Source of the DNA: Clostridiales bacterium UBA1380
GTDB lineage: Bacteria > Bacillota > Clostridia > Oscillospirales > CAG-272
Length of the DNA stretch: 14,557 bases
Assembly (NCBI GenBank): GCA_002305445.1
Contig: DBRA01000067.1
Location: 17,949 to 32,505, forward strand
Direction of reading: 5' to 3'
Part shown: piece after piece, positions 1-6,763 of the stretch
How positions within the stretch are numbered: position 1 is the stretch's first letter
How the letters are laid out: each line of letters starts with the position of its first letter
Position numbers and translations under genes: made by a program
The notes under the pieces: generated by a model
What the model was told of the DNA's origin: nothing
Seen by the model: only the letters and a program-made list of their open reading frames with translations
The model's database searches: none

Positions 1-1
1 C

Positions 2-592
2 TCGCGAGCGCAGATTCTCAAGGTCCCGCGCGTCGGCGCAAGGGCGTTCGAACAGTGCGCGGGCTTCCTGCGCGTCTCCGGCGGCGGGGAGATTCTCGAC
101 AACACCGGCGTCCACCCCGAGTCATACGGCGCAGCGAAGGCGCTGCTGCGCCGCTTCGGTTACACCGACGACGACGTGCGCTCCGGCCGCGTCCGCGAGC
201 TGCGCGTTAAGCTCACGAAAGCGGGCATCAAAACAGTTGCGGACGAGCTCGGCATAGGCGAGCCGACGCTCGAGGATATCGTCGGCGAGCTTGAGAAGCC
301 GGGCCGCGACGTCCGCGACAGCATGCCGCAGCCCGTTCTGCGAGACGACGTCATGGATATATCCGACCTGCGCGAGGGCATGGTGTTCGACGGCGTCGTG
401 CGCAACGTCATCGACTTCGGCGCGTTTGTCGACATCGGCGTGCACGAGGACGGACTCGTGCATATAAGCGAAATGGCGGATCATTACGTCAGGCGTCCGG
501 GCGATGTCGTCGCGGTCGGCGATGTCGTGCGCGTCCGCGTGAAAAGCGTTGATACTGCGCGGAAGAGAATAGCCCTGTCGATGCGATTCTAA
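2..592 (+). CDS. tex: Tex-family RNA-binding transcription accessory protein, C-terminal part
   Basis: The reading frame is open from the left edge, so only the last 196 residues are present and the start lies outside. The fragment opens with a helix-hairpin-helix stretch (KVPRVGARAFEQCAGFLRV), followed by the family signature LDNTGVHPESY. After a helical linker comes a C-terminal S1 RNA-binding domain over about the last 70 residues, with the typical pieces GMVFDGVVRNVIDFGAFVDI, DGLVHISEM and a final RKRIALSMRF. Tex proteins are roughly 700-800 residue cytoplasmic nucleic-acid-binding proteins (YqgF-like, HhH and S1 domains) linked to transcription and RNA metabolism; their exact role is unsettled. 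The protein ends a few residues after the S1 core, which is normal for the shorter members. No clear terminator follows the TAA stop. Confidence 0.93.
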   Translation, partial: SRAQILKVPRVGARAFEQCAGFLRVSGGGEILDNTGVHPESYGAAKALLRRFGYTDDDVRSGRVRELRVKLTKAGIKTVADELGIGEPTLEDIVGELEKPGRDVRDSMPQPVLRDDVMDISDLREGMVFDGVVRNVIDFGAFVDIGVHEDGLVHISEMADHYVRRPGDVVAVGDVVRVRVKSVDTARKRIALSMRF

Positions 593-717
593 TATATTAG
601 AAAACAGAAAGGCGCTGCCGGCGGCGAATTTGAATAAAATTTAAACACGGTCGGCAAGATGCACAAAGCCAAATAATAAACTTCGTTTAAAAAAACTCTA
701 TCATTTAAAGGGATTCT

Positions 718-747
718 TTGATACAATATAGCACAGAAAATTATACC
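718..747 (+). promoter_or_regulatory. Possible sigma-A promoter for the sugar ATPase gene
   Basis: The 187-base gap after tex is AT-rich. TTGATA at 718-723 and TATACC at 742-747 are separated by 18 bases, a plausible but imperfect -35/-10 pair. TACAAT at 722-727 is another candidate -10, but it has no convincing -35 partner. The gene downstream is followed by its own terminator, so a promoter in this gap is expected. Which hexamers serve is uncertain. Confidence 0.35.
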
Positions 748-779
748 GTTCTTGAAATTTTTCTTAGGAGGAAATATCA

Positions 780-1892
780 ATGGCAAGCCTCTCCCTGAAA
801 CATATTTATAAAAAGTATCCCGGAAACGTCACCGCCGTGTCCGACTTCTGTCTTGAGATAAAAGATAAGGAGTTCTTAGTCCTCGTCGGTCCGTCCGGTT
901 GCGGCAAGACCACTACCCTCCGTATGATCGCGGGACTTGAGGAAATCACCGAAGGCGAGCTCTTCATCGGCGACCGTCTTGTTAACGACGTTGCTCCGAA
1001 GGACAGAGACATTGCGATGGTGTTCCAGAACTACGCTCTGTATCCTCACATGACCGTTTTCGACAACATGGCGTTCGGTCTTAAGCTTCGCAAGACGCCG
1101 AAGGAAGAAATCAAGCGCAGAGTTGAAGAGGCTGCCCGCATCCTCGATATCACCCACCTGCTCGACCGTCGCCCGAAGGCTCTTTCCGGCGGTCAGAAAC
1201 AGCGTGTCGCTCTCGGACGCGCCATAGTCCGTAACCCGAAGGTCTTCCTTCTCGACGAGCCGCTCTCCAACCTCGACGCTAAGCTTCGTGCGTCGATGAG
1301 AACCGAGCTCACCAAGATTCATCAGCGCGTCGGCACCACGTTCGTATACGTTACGCACGACCAGGTAGAGGCTATGACGATGGCTACCCGCATCGTCGTT
1401 ATGAAGGACGGCCTTATCCAGCAGGTCGACACTCCTCAGAACCTTTACGATTACCCGGTTAACCTCTTCGTCGCGGGCTTCATCGGCACTCCTCAGATGA
1501 ACTTCGTCAACTGCACGCTCGAGAAGAAGGGCGACGGCCTCGCTATCGTCTTCGGCGCCAACACCATCAAGCTTCCGATCGAGAAGAGCAACAACCCCGC
1601 TCTCAAGGATTACGTCGGCAAGGAAGTCATCGCCGGTATCCGTCCCGAGTGCATCCACGACGAGCCCATGTACCTCACCAGCATGGCCGACAGCACCATC
1701 AACGCGGACGTCGAAGTCACCGAGCTTATGGGCGCCGAGATTTATCTGTACCTCGTAACCGAGGAACAGAGCCTGACCGCCCGTGTGTCCTCCCGCTCCA
1801 CTGCCCGCGCCGGCGACAACATCAAGATCGCCATCGATGCCAGCCGCATACATATCTTTGATAAAGATACCGAGCGCTGCATCGCCCACTAA
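780..1892 (+). CDS. Sugar ABC transporter ATP-binding protein, MsmX/UgpC (MalK) type
   Basis: This 370-residue protein is the cytoplasmic ATPase of a carbohydrate importer (CUT1 family). All nucleotide-binding motifs are intact: Walker A GPSGCGKTT at 37-45, Q-loop VFQNYALYPH around 82-91, signature LSGGQKQR at 135-142, Walker B VFLLDEP at 155-161 and the H-loop VTHDQ at 191-195. An MSMX/MalK-style regulatory C-terminal domain of about 130 residues follows, beginning near GTPQMNFVNC (residue 236) and containing IAGIRPECI. The length matches the family. AGGAGG at 766-771 places the ATG start well. No permease or solute-binding gene is adjacent, and the gene is bounded by its own terminator. This suits an orphan ATPase shared by several sugar importers, as known for B. 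subtilis MsmX, though the sharing is inferred here. Codon use (many CGT, GCT, CTT, GTT) differs from the neighbouring genes, which prefer CGC and GCG/GCC. Confidence 0.93.
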   Translation: MASLSLKHIYKKYPGNVTAVSDFCLEIKDKEFLVLVGPSGCGKTTTLRMIAGLEEITEGELFIGDRLVNDVAPKDRDIAMVFQNYALYPHMTVFDNMAFGLKLRKTPKEEIKRRVEEAARILDITHLLDRRPKALSGGQKQRVALGRAIVRNPKVFLLDEPLSNLDAKLRASMRTELTKIHQRVGTTFVYVTHDQVEAMTMATRIVVMKDGLIQQVDTPQNLYDYPVNLFVAGFIGTPQMNFVNCTLEKKGDGLAIVFGANTIKLPIEKSNNPALKDYVGKEVIAGIRPECIHDEPMYLTSMADSTINADVEVTELMGAEIYLYLVTEEQSLTARVSSRSTARAGDNIKIAIDASRIHIFDKDTERCIAH

Positions 1893-1901
1893 AATAAATA
1901 C

Positions 1902-1936
1902 AAAAAGCGGACGGCGCTTTGCGCCGCCCGCTTTTT
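1902..1936 (+). terminator. Intrinsic terminator after the sugar ATPase gene
   Basis: The 16-base arms at 1902-1917 and 1921-1936 pair with a single A-C mismatch around a TTT loop. The stem is GC-rich inside with an A5/T5 outer end, so the 3' arm ends in TTTTT. It begins about ten bases after the stop codon. The A-tract on the 5' side could let it work on the opposite strand too, but no gene on that side needs it. Confidence 0.9.
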
Positions 1937-1962
1937 CACTGCGCGAAAAATATGTTTATGTG

Positions 1963-1991
1963 TTGACAAAGTCCGGCAAATATGGTACACT
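1963..1991 (+). promoter_or_regulatory. Sigma-A promoter for the GNAT gene
   Basis: A perfect -35 TTGACA (1963-1968) and a -10 TACACT (1986-1991) are separated by exactly 17 bases. Transcription should start near 1998, giving a leader of about 75 bases. That leader holds only a small hairpin, ATGCG-CAA-CGCAT, at 2023-2035. Confidence 0.8.
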
Positions 1992-2073
1992 AGGGCTGAC
2001 AACTTAATATAAAGAACCGTCGATGCGCAACGCATAGAAGGGCTTTAAATATTTTTACTGAGAGGTAAGCGAT

Positions 2074-2607
2074 ATGAGAGCCGCTTCTATTTTTTTGCGC
2101 TCTGATATAAATAAAAAGGATGCGGAAAATCTGTCGCGCTGGCTGTCCAATAAAGACGTGACGTATTTTCTGAACGAAGATCACAGCGTTGTCGGAGAGT
2201 TGCAGCGCCTGGTGTACGAAGTGCCTCCTTTTATGTACGGCTGCTATTTCAACCGTGACGGAACGTTTTACATGGTCTGCCATGAGGAACACGAATCTAT
2301 CGGCTTCGTCCGCTTCAAGGAGCACCGCAGCGACTTATATGAGATCGTGTTCGCGATAGGCGAAGAAACGCTCTGGGGCAACGGCTTCGGCACAGCCGCT
2401 GTATCGAAGGCAATAAACCGTGCTTTTTTCGTTGACAGGGTGAAAAAAGTCATCGCCCGCATATATAAAGAGAATAAGCGCTCCGTCGCCACGGTGCGCG
2501 GCTGCGGCTTCAAGCTGGAACGCGAAGGCAGCAGATTCGATGTCTATTCAATAACGTTTGAGGAATACCTCGACCGCATGAGATGCGCGTCGCAGCGCGC
2601 CGTATAG
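2074..2607 (+). CDS. GNAT-family N-acetyltransferase (RimJ/RimL-like)
   Basis: This 177-residue protein has the fold signature of acetyl-CoA-dependent acetyltransferases. The acetyl-CoA pyrophosphate-binding loop is at residues 101-106 (WGNGFG), following the beta-strand YEIVFAIGEETL and leading into helix TAAVSKAINRAFF. The later KENKRSVATVRGCGFKLE (about 133-149) matches the N-x-x-S...GF motif of the RimJ/RimL group. The acceptor substrate cannot be told from the sequence: it could be a protein N-terminus, a small molecule or an antibiotic. AGAGG at 2061-2065 is a reasonable ribosome site for the ATG. The gene stands alone between its own promoter and a strong terminator, so it is probably transcribed singly. 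The tail after EEYLDRM (RCASQRAV) is basic and looks unstructured. Confidence 0.85.
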   Translation: MRAASIFLRSDINKKDAENLSRWLSNKDVTYFLNEDHSVVGELQRLVYEVPPFMYGCYFNRDGTFYMVCHEEHESIGFVRFKEHRSDLYEIVFAIGEETLWGNGFGTAAVSKAINRAFFVDRVKKVIARIYKENKRSVATVRGCGFKLEREGSRFDVYSITFEEYLDRMRCASQRAV

Positions 2608-2640
2608 CAAAAAGCTCCCGCATGGCGGGAGCTTTTTGCT
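2606..2640 (+). terminator. Intrinsic terminator after the GNAT gene
   Basis: A perfect 16-bp inverted repeat (2606-2621 and 2625-2640) surrounds an ATG loop. The inner part is CTCCCGC/GCGGGAG, flanked by A5 and T5. Its first two bases are the last two of the GNAT stop codon, so termination is tightly coupled to the end of the gene. The near-perfect symmetry makes it potentially bidirectional. Confidence 0.92.
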
Positions 2641-2740
2641 CGTATACTTAAACTTAAAAGACCGCGGTTGCCCTTATGCATCGATTGCGCGAAAATTGCG
2701 TTAATAAAAAGTTAACAATTGTGCATTATATTAATGTAGA

Positions 2741-2770
2741 TTTAAAAGCTGAAAAATGTTAAATTTATAC
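2741..2770 (+). promoter_or_regulatory. Possible promoter of the hrcA heat-shock operon
   Basis: TTTAAA (2741-2746) and TTATAC (2765-2770) are 18 bases apart, and the -10 ends six bases before the CIRCE operator. HrcA-controlled promoters usually have CIRCE at or just after the transcription start, which is why I favour this pair. The surrounding 2700-2770 is very AT-rich and offers other weak hexamers (for example TTAACA at 2712-2717), so the exact promoter is uncertain. Confidence 0.4.
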
Positions 2771-2776
2771 CATCGA

Positions 2777-2803
2777 TTAGCACTCGAGCACAGCAAGTGC
2801 TAA
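2777..2803 (+). promoter_or_regulatory. CIRCE operator (HrcA binding site)
   Basis: The site reads TTAGCACTC, nine bases, then AAGTGCTAA. The CIRCE consensus is TTAGCACTC-N9-GAGTGCTAA, so 17 of 18 arm bases match; the one change is the first base of the right arm (A for G). It lies 45 bases before the hrcA start codon, as expected for an autoregulated class I heat-shock operon. HrcA dimers, assisted by GroEL in known systems, bind here and repress until heat shock. Confidence 0.96.
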
Positions 2804-2847
2804 AGCAATAACAACGGCGGGACCCGCCTGCGAAAGGAGGAGCCGGT

Positions 2848-3936
2848 ATGCCTGATGATGGCAAAAAAGTCCTGACAGAGCGTAAAAAGTCGATATTGAA
2901 AGCAATTGTGGAAGCGCACATATCGATTGGAGAACCGGTCGGCTCCAAACTTTTAACGCAAAACAAGCAGTTTAACCTGTCGTCTGCCACAATCCGCAAC
3001 GAGATGGCAGAGCTGGAGGAGATGGGCTACCTCGAGCAGCCGCACACCTCGGCCGGTCGCATACCGTCCGAATCGGGGTATAGGTTCTACGTCGACTCGC
3101 TTGCCGCGCGCTACCGGATGACGGCGGGAGAGGTTAACGAGCTCCGTTCGCTTCTGCACGCAAAAGTGATGGAGCTTGACGAAATCATGGCGCAGGCGAC
3201 GAGGCTTGCATCTGTGCTCACCAACTTTCCGGCGCTCTCGATTAAATCCGCGCCGCGCTCGATAAAGGTCGTGCGCTTCGAAGCGCTCGCGATAGACGAA
3301 TACGGCTTCGTGCTCGTAATGATAACCGACGCTGGCATCGTTAGGACGCGCCACGTCAGGCCGGGCTTCGCAGTGACGGCGGAGGAGGTGGCAAGGCTGA
3401 CGGATGTTCTAAACGCCTGCGTCGCCGGAAAGGCGGCGGAGGAGATAACGCTGCCCGCCATAATCGAAATGGAACGCCAGATGGGCGGCGCCTCGTCGCT
3501 TATCTCGCCCGTTATCAAATGCGTATACGACGCATCATCCGAGCCGGGAGCGGGCGACCTTCGTCTCGAAGGCGTCGACCGGCTGCTGCAGTACCCGGAG
3601 TACTACGACATCGAGCGCCTTAAAAAGCTGCTCAACCTGTTCGAGCGCGGCGACGACCTCGTAAACGTCATAGAAAACGAACCGGCTACGGACCGCACTC
3701 GCGTAATAATCGGGCGCGAGAACAAGGTGCGCATCATGGACAACTCGACGCTGATCTACCGCTCCGTCACCGTAAAGGGCAGGCAAATCGGCGCCATCGG
3801 CGTCATCGGCCCGTGCAGGATGAACTATTCGCGCGTCATAACGCTGATAAACAGTCTGACGGAGAACGTAAGCGAGGCGATGTGCGAACCGCTCGCGCTG
3901 CCTGAATCCGAAAATAAAGACACCGGCGAAGAATAA
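2848..3936 (+). CDS. hrcA: Heat-inducible transcriptional repressor HrcA
   Basis: HrcA binds CIRCE and represses class I heat-shock genes. The 362-residue protein begins with a winged helix (about residues 8-75): LTERKKSILKAIVEAHISIG, then SSATIRNEMAELEEMGYLEQ and the diagnostic PHTSAGRIPSESGYRFYVD. The central region is GAF-like. The C-terminal part carries the family landmarks VIIGRENKV and GAIGVIGPCRMNYSRVI. Length is close to the usual 340-350, slightly extended at the end (ALPESENKDTGEE). AAAGGAGG at 2833-2840 fixes the ATG start. It is the first gene after CIRCE, so it should repress itself along with grpE, dnaK and dnaJ. The gap to grpE is about 46 bases with no terminator. Confidence 0.97.
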   Translation: MPDDGKKVLTERKKSILKAIVEAHISIGEPVGSKLLTQNKQFNLSSATIRNEMAELEEMGYLEQPHTSAGRIPSESGYRFYVDSLAARYRMTAGEVNELRSLLHAKVMELDEIMAQATRLASVLTNFPALSIKSAPRSIKVVRFEALAIDEYGFVLVMITDAGIVRTRHVRPGFAVTAEEVARLTDVLNACVAGKAAEEITLPAIIEMERQMGGASSLISPVIKCVYDASSEPGAGDLRLEGVDRLLQYPEYYDIERLKKLLNLFERGDDLVNVIENEPATDRTRVIIGRENKVRIMDNSTLIYRSVTVKGRQIGAIGVIGPCRMNYSRVITLINSLTENVSEAMCEPLALPESENKDTGEE

Positions 3937-3982
3937 CGCAGTCTGCAGAGAATAATAATGCTTGAAAGGATTAATATGAGTA

Positions 3983-4720
3983 ATGGCCATGGCGGATGAA
4001 AAGAAAGTGAAAAACACGGCGGAAGAAAAAGAGGAGGCGAAGCCGGCGGATACGGCGACGGACACACCCGCTGACAATACGGCTGATGCGGCCGCAGACA
4101 TAACCGCGGATAAGGCCGCCGAAGCCGTCGGGACCGAAGCGCAGCCCTCGGAGGGCGAATCCTCCGAAGAGATGTCCGATAAAGAAGTGTCTTCCGAGGA
4201 CGAAGCCGACGGCAAGAAGAAAAAGAAAGACGGCAAAGATAAAAAAGAAGATAAAAAACTGGCCGCCGAGCTTGCGGAGACGAAAAAAAAGCTCGCTGAG
4301 ACGGAGAAAGCACTCGCGGAAACGGAAGACAAATACCTTAGAATGCTCGCGGAGTATCAGAACTTCAGAACGAGATCGCAGAAAGAGAAGTCGGAAGCGT
4401 ATGCCGATGCATATTGCGACGCCGTGACGCAGCTTTTGCCGCTTATCGACAACCTCGACCGCGCTCTCGCGTTCGCGGATTCGGATAAGCTCGCGGAAGG
4501 TGTGGCGTTGATTGTCAAGAGCATTCCGGACATTTTAGGCAAGCTCGGCGTCGAGGAGATCGAGGTAACCGGCAAGCCGTTCGACCCGAACGTCGCCGAC
4601 GCCGTCATGAGGACGGAGGAGGGCGACGCCGAAGAGGGAACGGTCGTAGCCGTTCTGCAGAAGGGCTACCGCCGCGGCGACAAGATCGTCCGCCACGCGA
4701 TGGTGAGCGTCAAGGCATAA
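3983..4720 (+). CDS. grpE: Nucleotide exchange factor GrpE with long acidic/lysine-rich N-terminus
   Basis: GrpE drives ADP release from DnaK. The C-terminal 135 residues are typical. A long helix shows 7-residue LAETExx repeats (about 97-117), then KYLRMLAEYQNFRTRSQKEK and LLPLIDNLDRAL. The beta domain follows, with FDPNVADAVM, GTVVAVLQKGY and the end KIVRHAMVSV. At 245 residues it is longer than the usual 180-200 because residues 1-92 are low complexity: alanine/threonine/aspartate-rich, then a lysine-rich block (76-92). The start is uncertain: ATG at 3983 or 3989 are both in frame, and an in-frame TGA at 3977-3979 blocks anything further upstream. AAAGGA at 3965-3970 lies 12 bases before 3983, a long spacing, but only 5 before an out-of-frame ATG at 3976 that opens a 7-codon frame ending at 3999. 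Confidence 0.95.
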   Translation: MAMADEKKVKNTAEEKEEAKPADTATDTPADNTADAAADITADKAAEAVGTEAQPSEGESSEEMSDKEVSSEDEADGKKKKKDGKDKKEDKKLAAELAETKKKLAETEKALAETEDKYLRMLAEYQNFRTRSQKEKSEAYADAYCDAVTQLLPLIDNLDRALAFADSDKLAEGVALIVKSIPDILGKLGVEEIEVTGKPFDPNVADAVMRTEEGDAEEGTVVAVLQKGYRRGDKIVRHAMVSVKA

Positions 4721-4742
4721 GGCATCGCCGGTCATACGTAAT

Positions 4743-4761
4743 ACGATAAATCATCTATCGT
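4743..4761 (+). other. Small hairpin between grpE and dnaK
   Basis: ACGATA (4743-4748) and TATCGT (4756-4761) form a 6-bp stem with a 7-base loop, in the 93-base gap before dnaK. It has no T-tract, so it is not a terminator. In B. subtilis the operon mRNA is cut between grpE and dnaK, and a 5' stem-loop stabilises the downstream piece; this hairpin is in the equivalent place. That parallel is an inference from position only. Confidence 0.4.
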
Positions 4762-4813
4762 CGCGGGTCCGGTTCATATTATAGTTTAATTCATCAAAGG
4801 GAGATATATTTAT

Positions 4814-6658
4814 ATGGGAAAAATTATAGGCATAGACCTCGGAACGACAAACTCCTGCGTTGCTGTGTTTGAAGGCGGCGAGCCGGTTGTCATACCCAAC
4901 CCCGAGGGAGCGCGCACAACGCCGTCCGTCGTTGCTTTCTCGAAGAGCGGCGAAAGAATGGTCGGTCAGGTTGCGAAAAGACAGGCGATAACAAACCCCG
5001 AGCGCACCGTCATGAGCATCAAGCGCAAGATGGGTTCGAACTATAAAGTCGAAATAGACGGCAAATCCTACACCCCGCAGGAAATCTCCGCGATGATCCT
5101 CGCGAAGCTGAAGTCCGACGCCGAAGCTTATCTCGGCACGACGGTGACGCAGGCCGTTATCACGGTTCCCGCGTACTTCTCCGACGCGCAGCGTCAGGCG
5201 ACGAAGGACGCCGGCAAGATCGCCGGACTCGAGGTGCTCCGCATCATAAACGAACCGACCGCAGCCGCGCTCGCGTACGGCATGGATAAAGAGGAGGACC
5301 AGACTATAATGGTCTTCGACCTCGGCGGCGGTACATTCGACGTTTCGCTTCTCGACATAAGCTCCGGCGTATTCGAGGTTCTCGCCACAAACGGCAACAA
5401 CCACCTCGGCGGAGACGACTTCGACCAGCGCATCATAGACTGGATCGCCGATACCTTCGCGCGCGAAAACGGCGGCATCGACCTCCGTAAGGACAAGATG
5501 GCGCTCCAGCGCCTCAAGGAGGCCGCGGAGAAGGCGAAGATAGAGCTCTCCGGCATGCCGTCCACCTCGATCAACCTGCCGTTCATCACCGCAGACGCGA
5601 ACGGCCCGAAGCACTTCGACACGACGCTCACGCGCGCCAAATTCAACGAGCTGACCGCCGACCTCGTCGAAGCGACGATGGGACCGACGAAGCAGGTTCT
5701 CGCCGATGCGGGCAAGCGCCCGGGCGACATTCACAAGGTGCTGCTCGTCGGCGGCTCGACCCGTATCCCCGCCGTTCAGGAGGCTATCAAAAACTTCATC
5801 GGCGCCGAGCCGTTCAAGGGCATCAACCCCGACGAATGCGTCGCGGTCGGAGCCTGCATCCAGGGCGGCGTTCTCGGCGGCGAGGTCAAGGACATGGTCC
5901 TGCTCGACGTCACTCCGCTTTCGCTCGGCATCGAGACGCTCGGCGGCGTATGCACGCGCATCATCGAGCGCAACACGACGATACCGAAGCGCGAGAGCCA
6001 GATCTTCTCGACCGCTGCAGACAACCAGACAAGCGTCGAGATACACGTGCTTCAGGGCGAACGCCAGATGGCGGCGGACAACGTGACGCTCGGCCGCTTC
6101 GTACTCGACGGCATCGCTCCCGCTCCCCGCGGCGTGCCGCAGATAGAGGTAACCTTCGACATCGACGCGAACGGCATCGTCAACGTCTCGGCGAAGGATA
6201 AGGGAACCGGCAAGGAGCAGCACATCACGATAACCTCGACCACGAATATGTCGAAGGAAGACATCGACCGCGCTGTCAAAGATGCGGAGAAGTACGCCGA
6301 AGAGGACAAGAAGAAGAAGGAGTCCGTCGAGACAAGGAACAGCGCCGACAGCCTTATCTTCCAGATAGAGAAGACGCTGTCCGACCTCGGCGACAAGGTG
6401 TCCGAATCCGAAAAAGCACCCGTCAAGGCCGCCGTCGACAAGCTCCGCGAGTCTCTCAAGAACGGTACAGACGAGCAGATCAAGGCCGATACGGATGCGC
6501 TTCAGAAGGCGTTCTATCCTATAGCCGAAAAGATGTATGCCAAAGAGAATCCGCAGGACGGAGCGAACCCCGGCGCACAGGGCGGCACGGGCGGCAGCGC
6601 GGGAGCCGGCGGCGACGGCACTATCTACGGCACCGATTACGAGGATAAGACAAAATAA
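4814..6658 (+). CDS. dnaK: Hsp70 chaperone DnaK
   Basis: DnaK is the ATP-driven Hsp70 that holds and releases unfolded proteins with DnaJ and GrpE. All Hsp70 signatures are present: GIDLGTTNSCVAV near the N-terminus (residues 6-18), VITVPAYFSDAQRQATKDAG (115-134), INEPTAAALAYG (145-156), VFDLGGGTFDVSLLDI (167-182) and LVGGSTRIPAVQ in the nucleotide domain. The linker VLLDVTPLSLGIETLGG leads to the substrate-binding domain, and a helical lid follows. At 614 residues it matches Firmicutes DnaK and has the short segment after SIKRKMG that marks the Gram-positive form. AAAGGGAG at 4796-4803 lies ten bases before the ATG. The glycine/alanine-rich tail ends DGTIYGTDYEDKTK, which only loosely resembles the usual acidic VVDADFE-type end. 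It is third in the CIRCE operon. Confidence 0.98.
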   Translation: MGKIIGIDLGTTNSCVAVFEGGEPVVIPNPEGARTTPSVVAFSKSGERMVGQVAKRQAITNPERTVMSIKRKMGSNYKVEIDGKSYTPQEISAMILAKLKSDAEAYLGTTVTQAVITVPAYFSDAQRQATKDAGKIAGLEVLRIINEPTAAALAYGMDKEEDQTIMVFDLGGGTFDVSLLDISSGVFEVLATNGNNHLGGDDFDQRIIDWIADTFARENGGIDLRKDKMALQRLKEAAEKAKIELSGMPSTSINLPFITADANGPKHFDTTLTRAKFNELTADLVEATMGPTKQVLADAGKRPGDIHKVLLVGGSTRIPAVQEAIKNFIGAEPFKGINPDECVAVGACIQGGVLGGEVKDMVLLDVTPLSLGIETLGGVCTRIIERNTTIPKRESQIFSTAADNQTSVEIHVLQGERQMAADNVTLGRFVLDGIAPAPRGVPQIEVTFDIDANGIVNVSAKDKGTGKEQHITITSTTNMSKEDIDRAVKDAEKYAEEDKKKKESVETRNSADSLIFQIEKTLSDLGDKVSESEKAPVKAAVDKLRESLKNGTDEQIKADTDALQKAFYPIAEKMYAKENPQDGANPGAQGGTGGSAGAGGDGTIYGTDYEDKTK

Positions 6659-6661
6659 AAA

Positions 6662-6679
6662 ACGCCGGCGCTGCGGCGT
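6662..6679 (+). other. Short GC-rich hairpin just after dnaK
   Basis: ACGCCG (6662-6667) and CGGCGT (6674-6679) pair around a 6-base loop, starting four bases after the dnaK stop codon. It is followed by TATAAAAC rather than a T-run, so it is a poor terminator by itself. It forms a tandem with the stronger hairpin at 6696-6730. Confidence 0.45.
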
Positions 6680-6695
6680 ATAAAACGTTCACAGG

Positions 6696-6730
6696 ATATG
6701 GAAACGGGAAAGCAACGCCCGTTTCCATAT
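6696..6730 (+). other. Perfect 13-bp hairpin between dnaK and dnaJ
   Basis: The arms 6696-6708 (ATATGGAAACGGG) and 6718-6730 (CCCGTTTCCATAT) are exact complements around a 9-base loop. The sequence after it is TTCCGG, so a standard intrinsic terminator is unlikely. It could be an RNase barrier that protects dnaK mRNA from 3' decay, or a partial terminator that lowers dnaJ relative to dnaK. The dnaJ ribosome site begins 20 bases later. Confidence 0.7.
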
Positions 6731-6763
6731 TTCCGGTGCAGACATATATGAAGGAAGCTCACG

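Noticed and set aside
876..1889. 337-codon open frame on the minus strand opposite the sugar ATPase
   Set aside because: The composition is that of an antisense shadow (long D/V/A/E/G runs), with no motif, and it lies fully within a certain gene.
2815..2829. GGCGGGACCCGCC inverted repeat between CIRCE and hrcA as a second operator
   Set aside because: It is short with almost no loop and unrelated to CIRCE or any operator I know. It may only be a small leader hairpin.
4751..6223. 490-codon open frame on the minus strand opposite dnaK
   Set aside because: It mirrors dnaK codon by codon, as happens opposite GC-rich genes. The translation has no recognisable domain, and dnaK on the other strand is certain.
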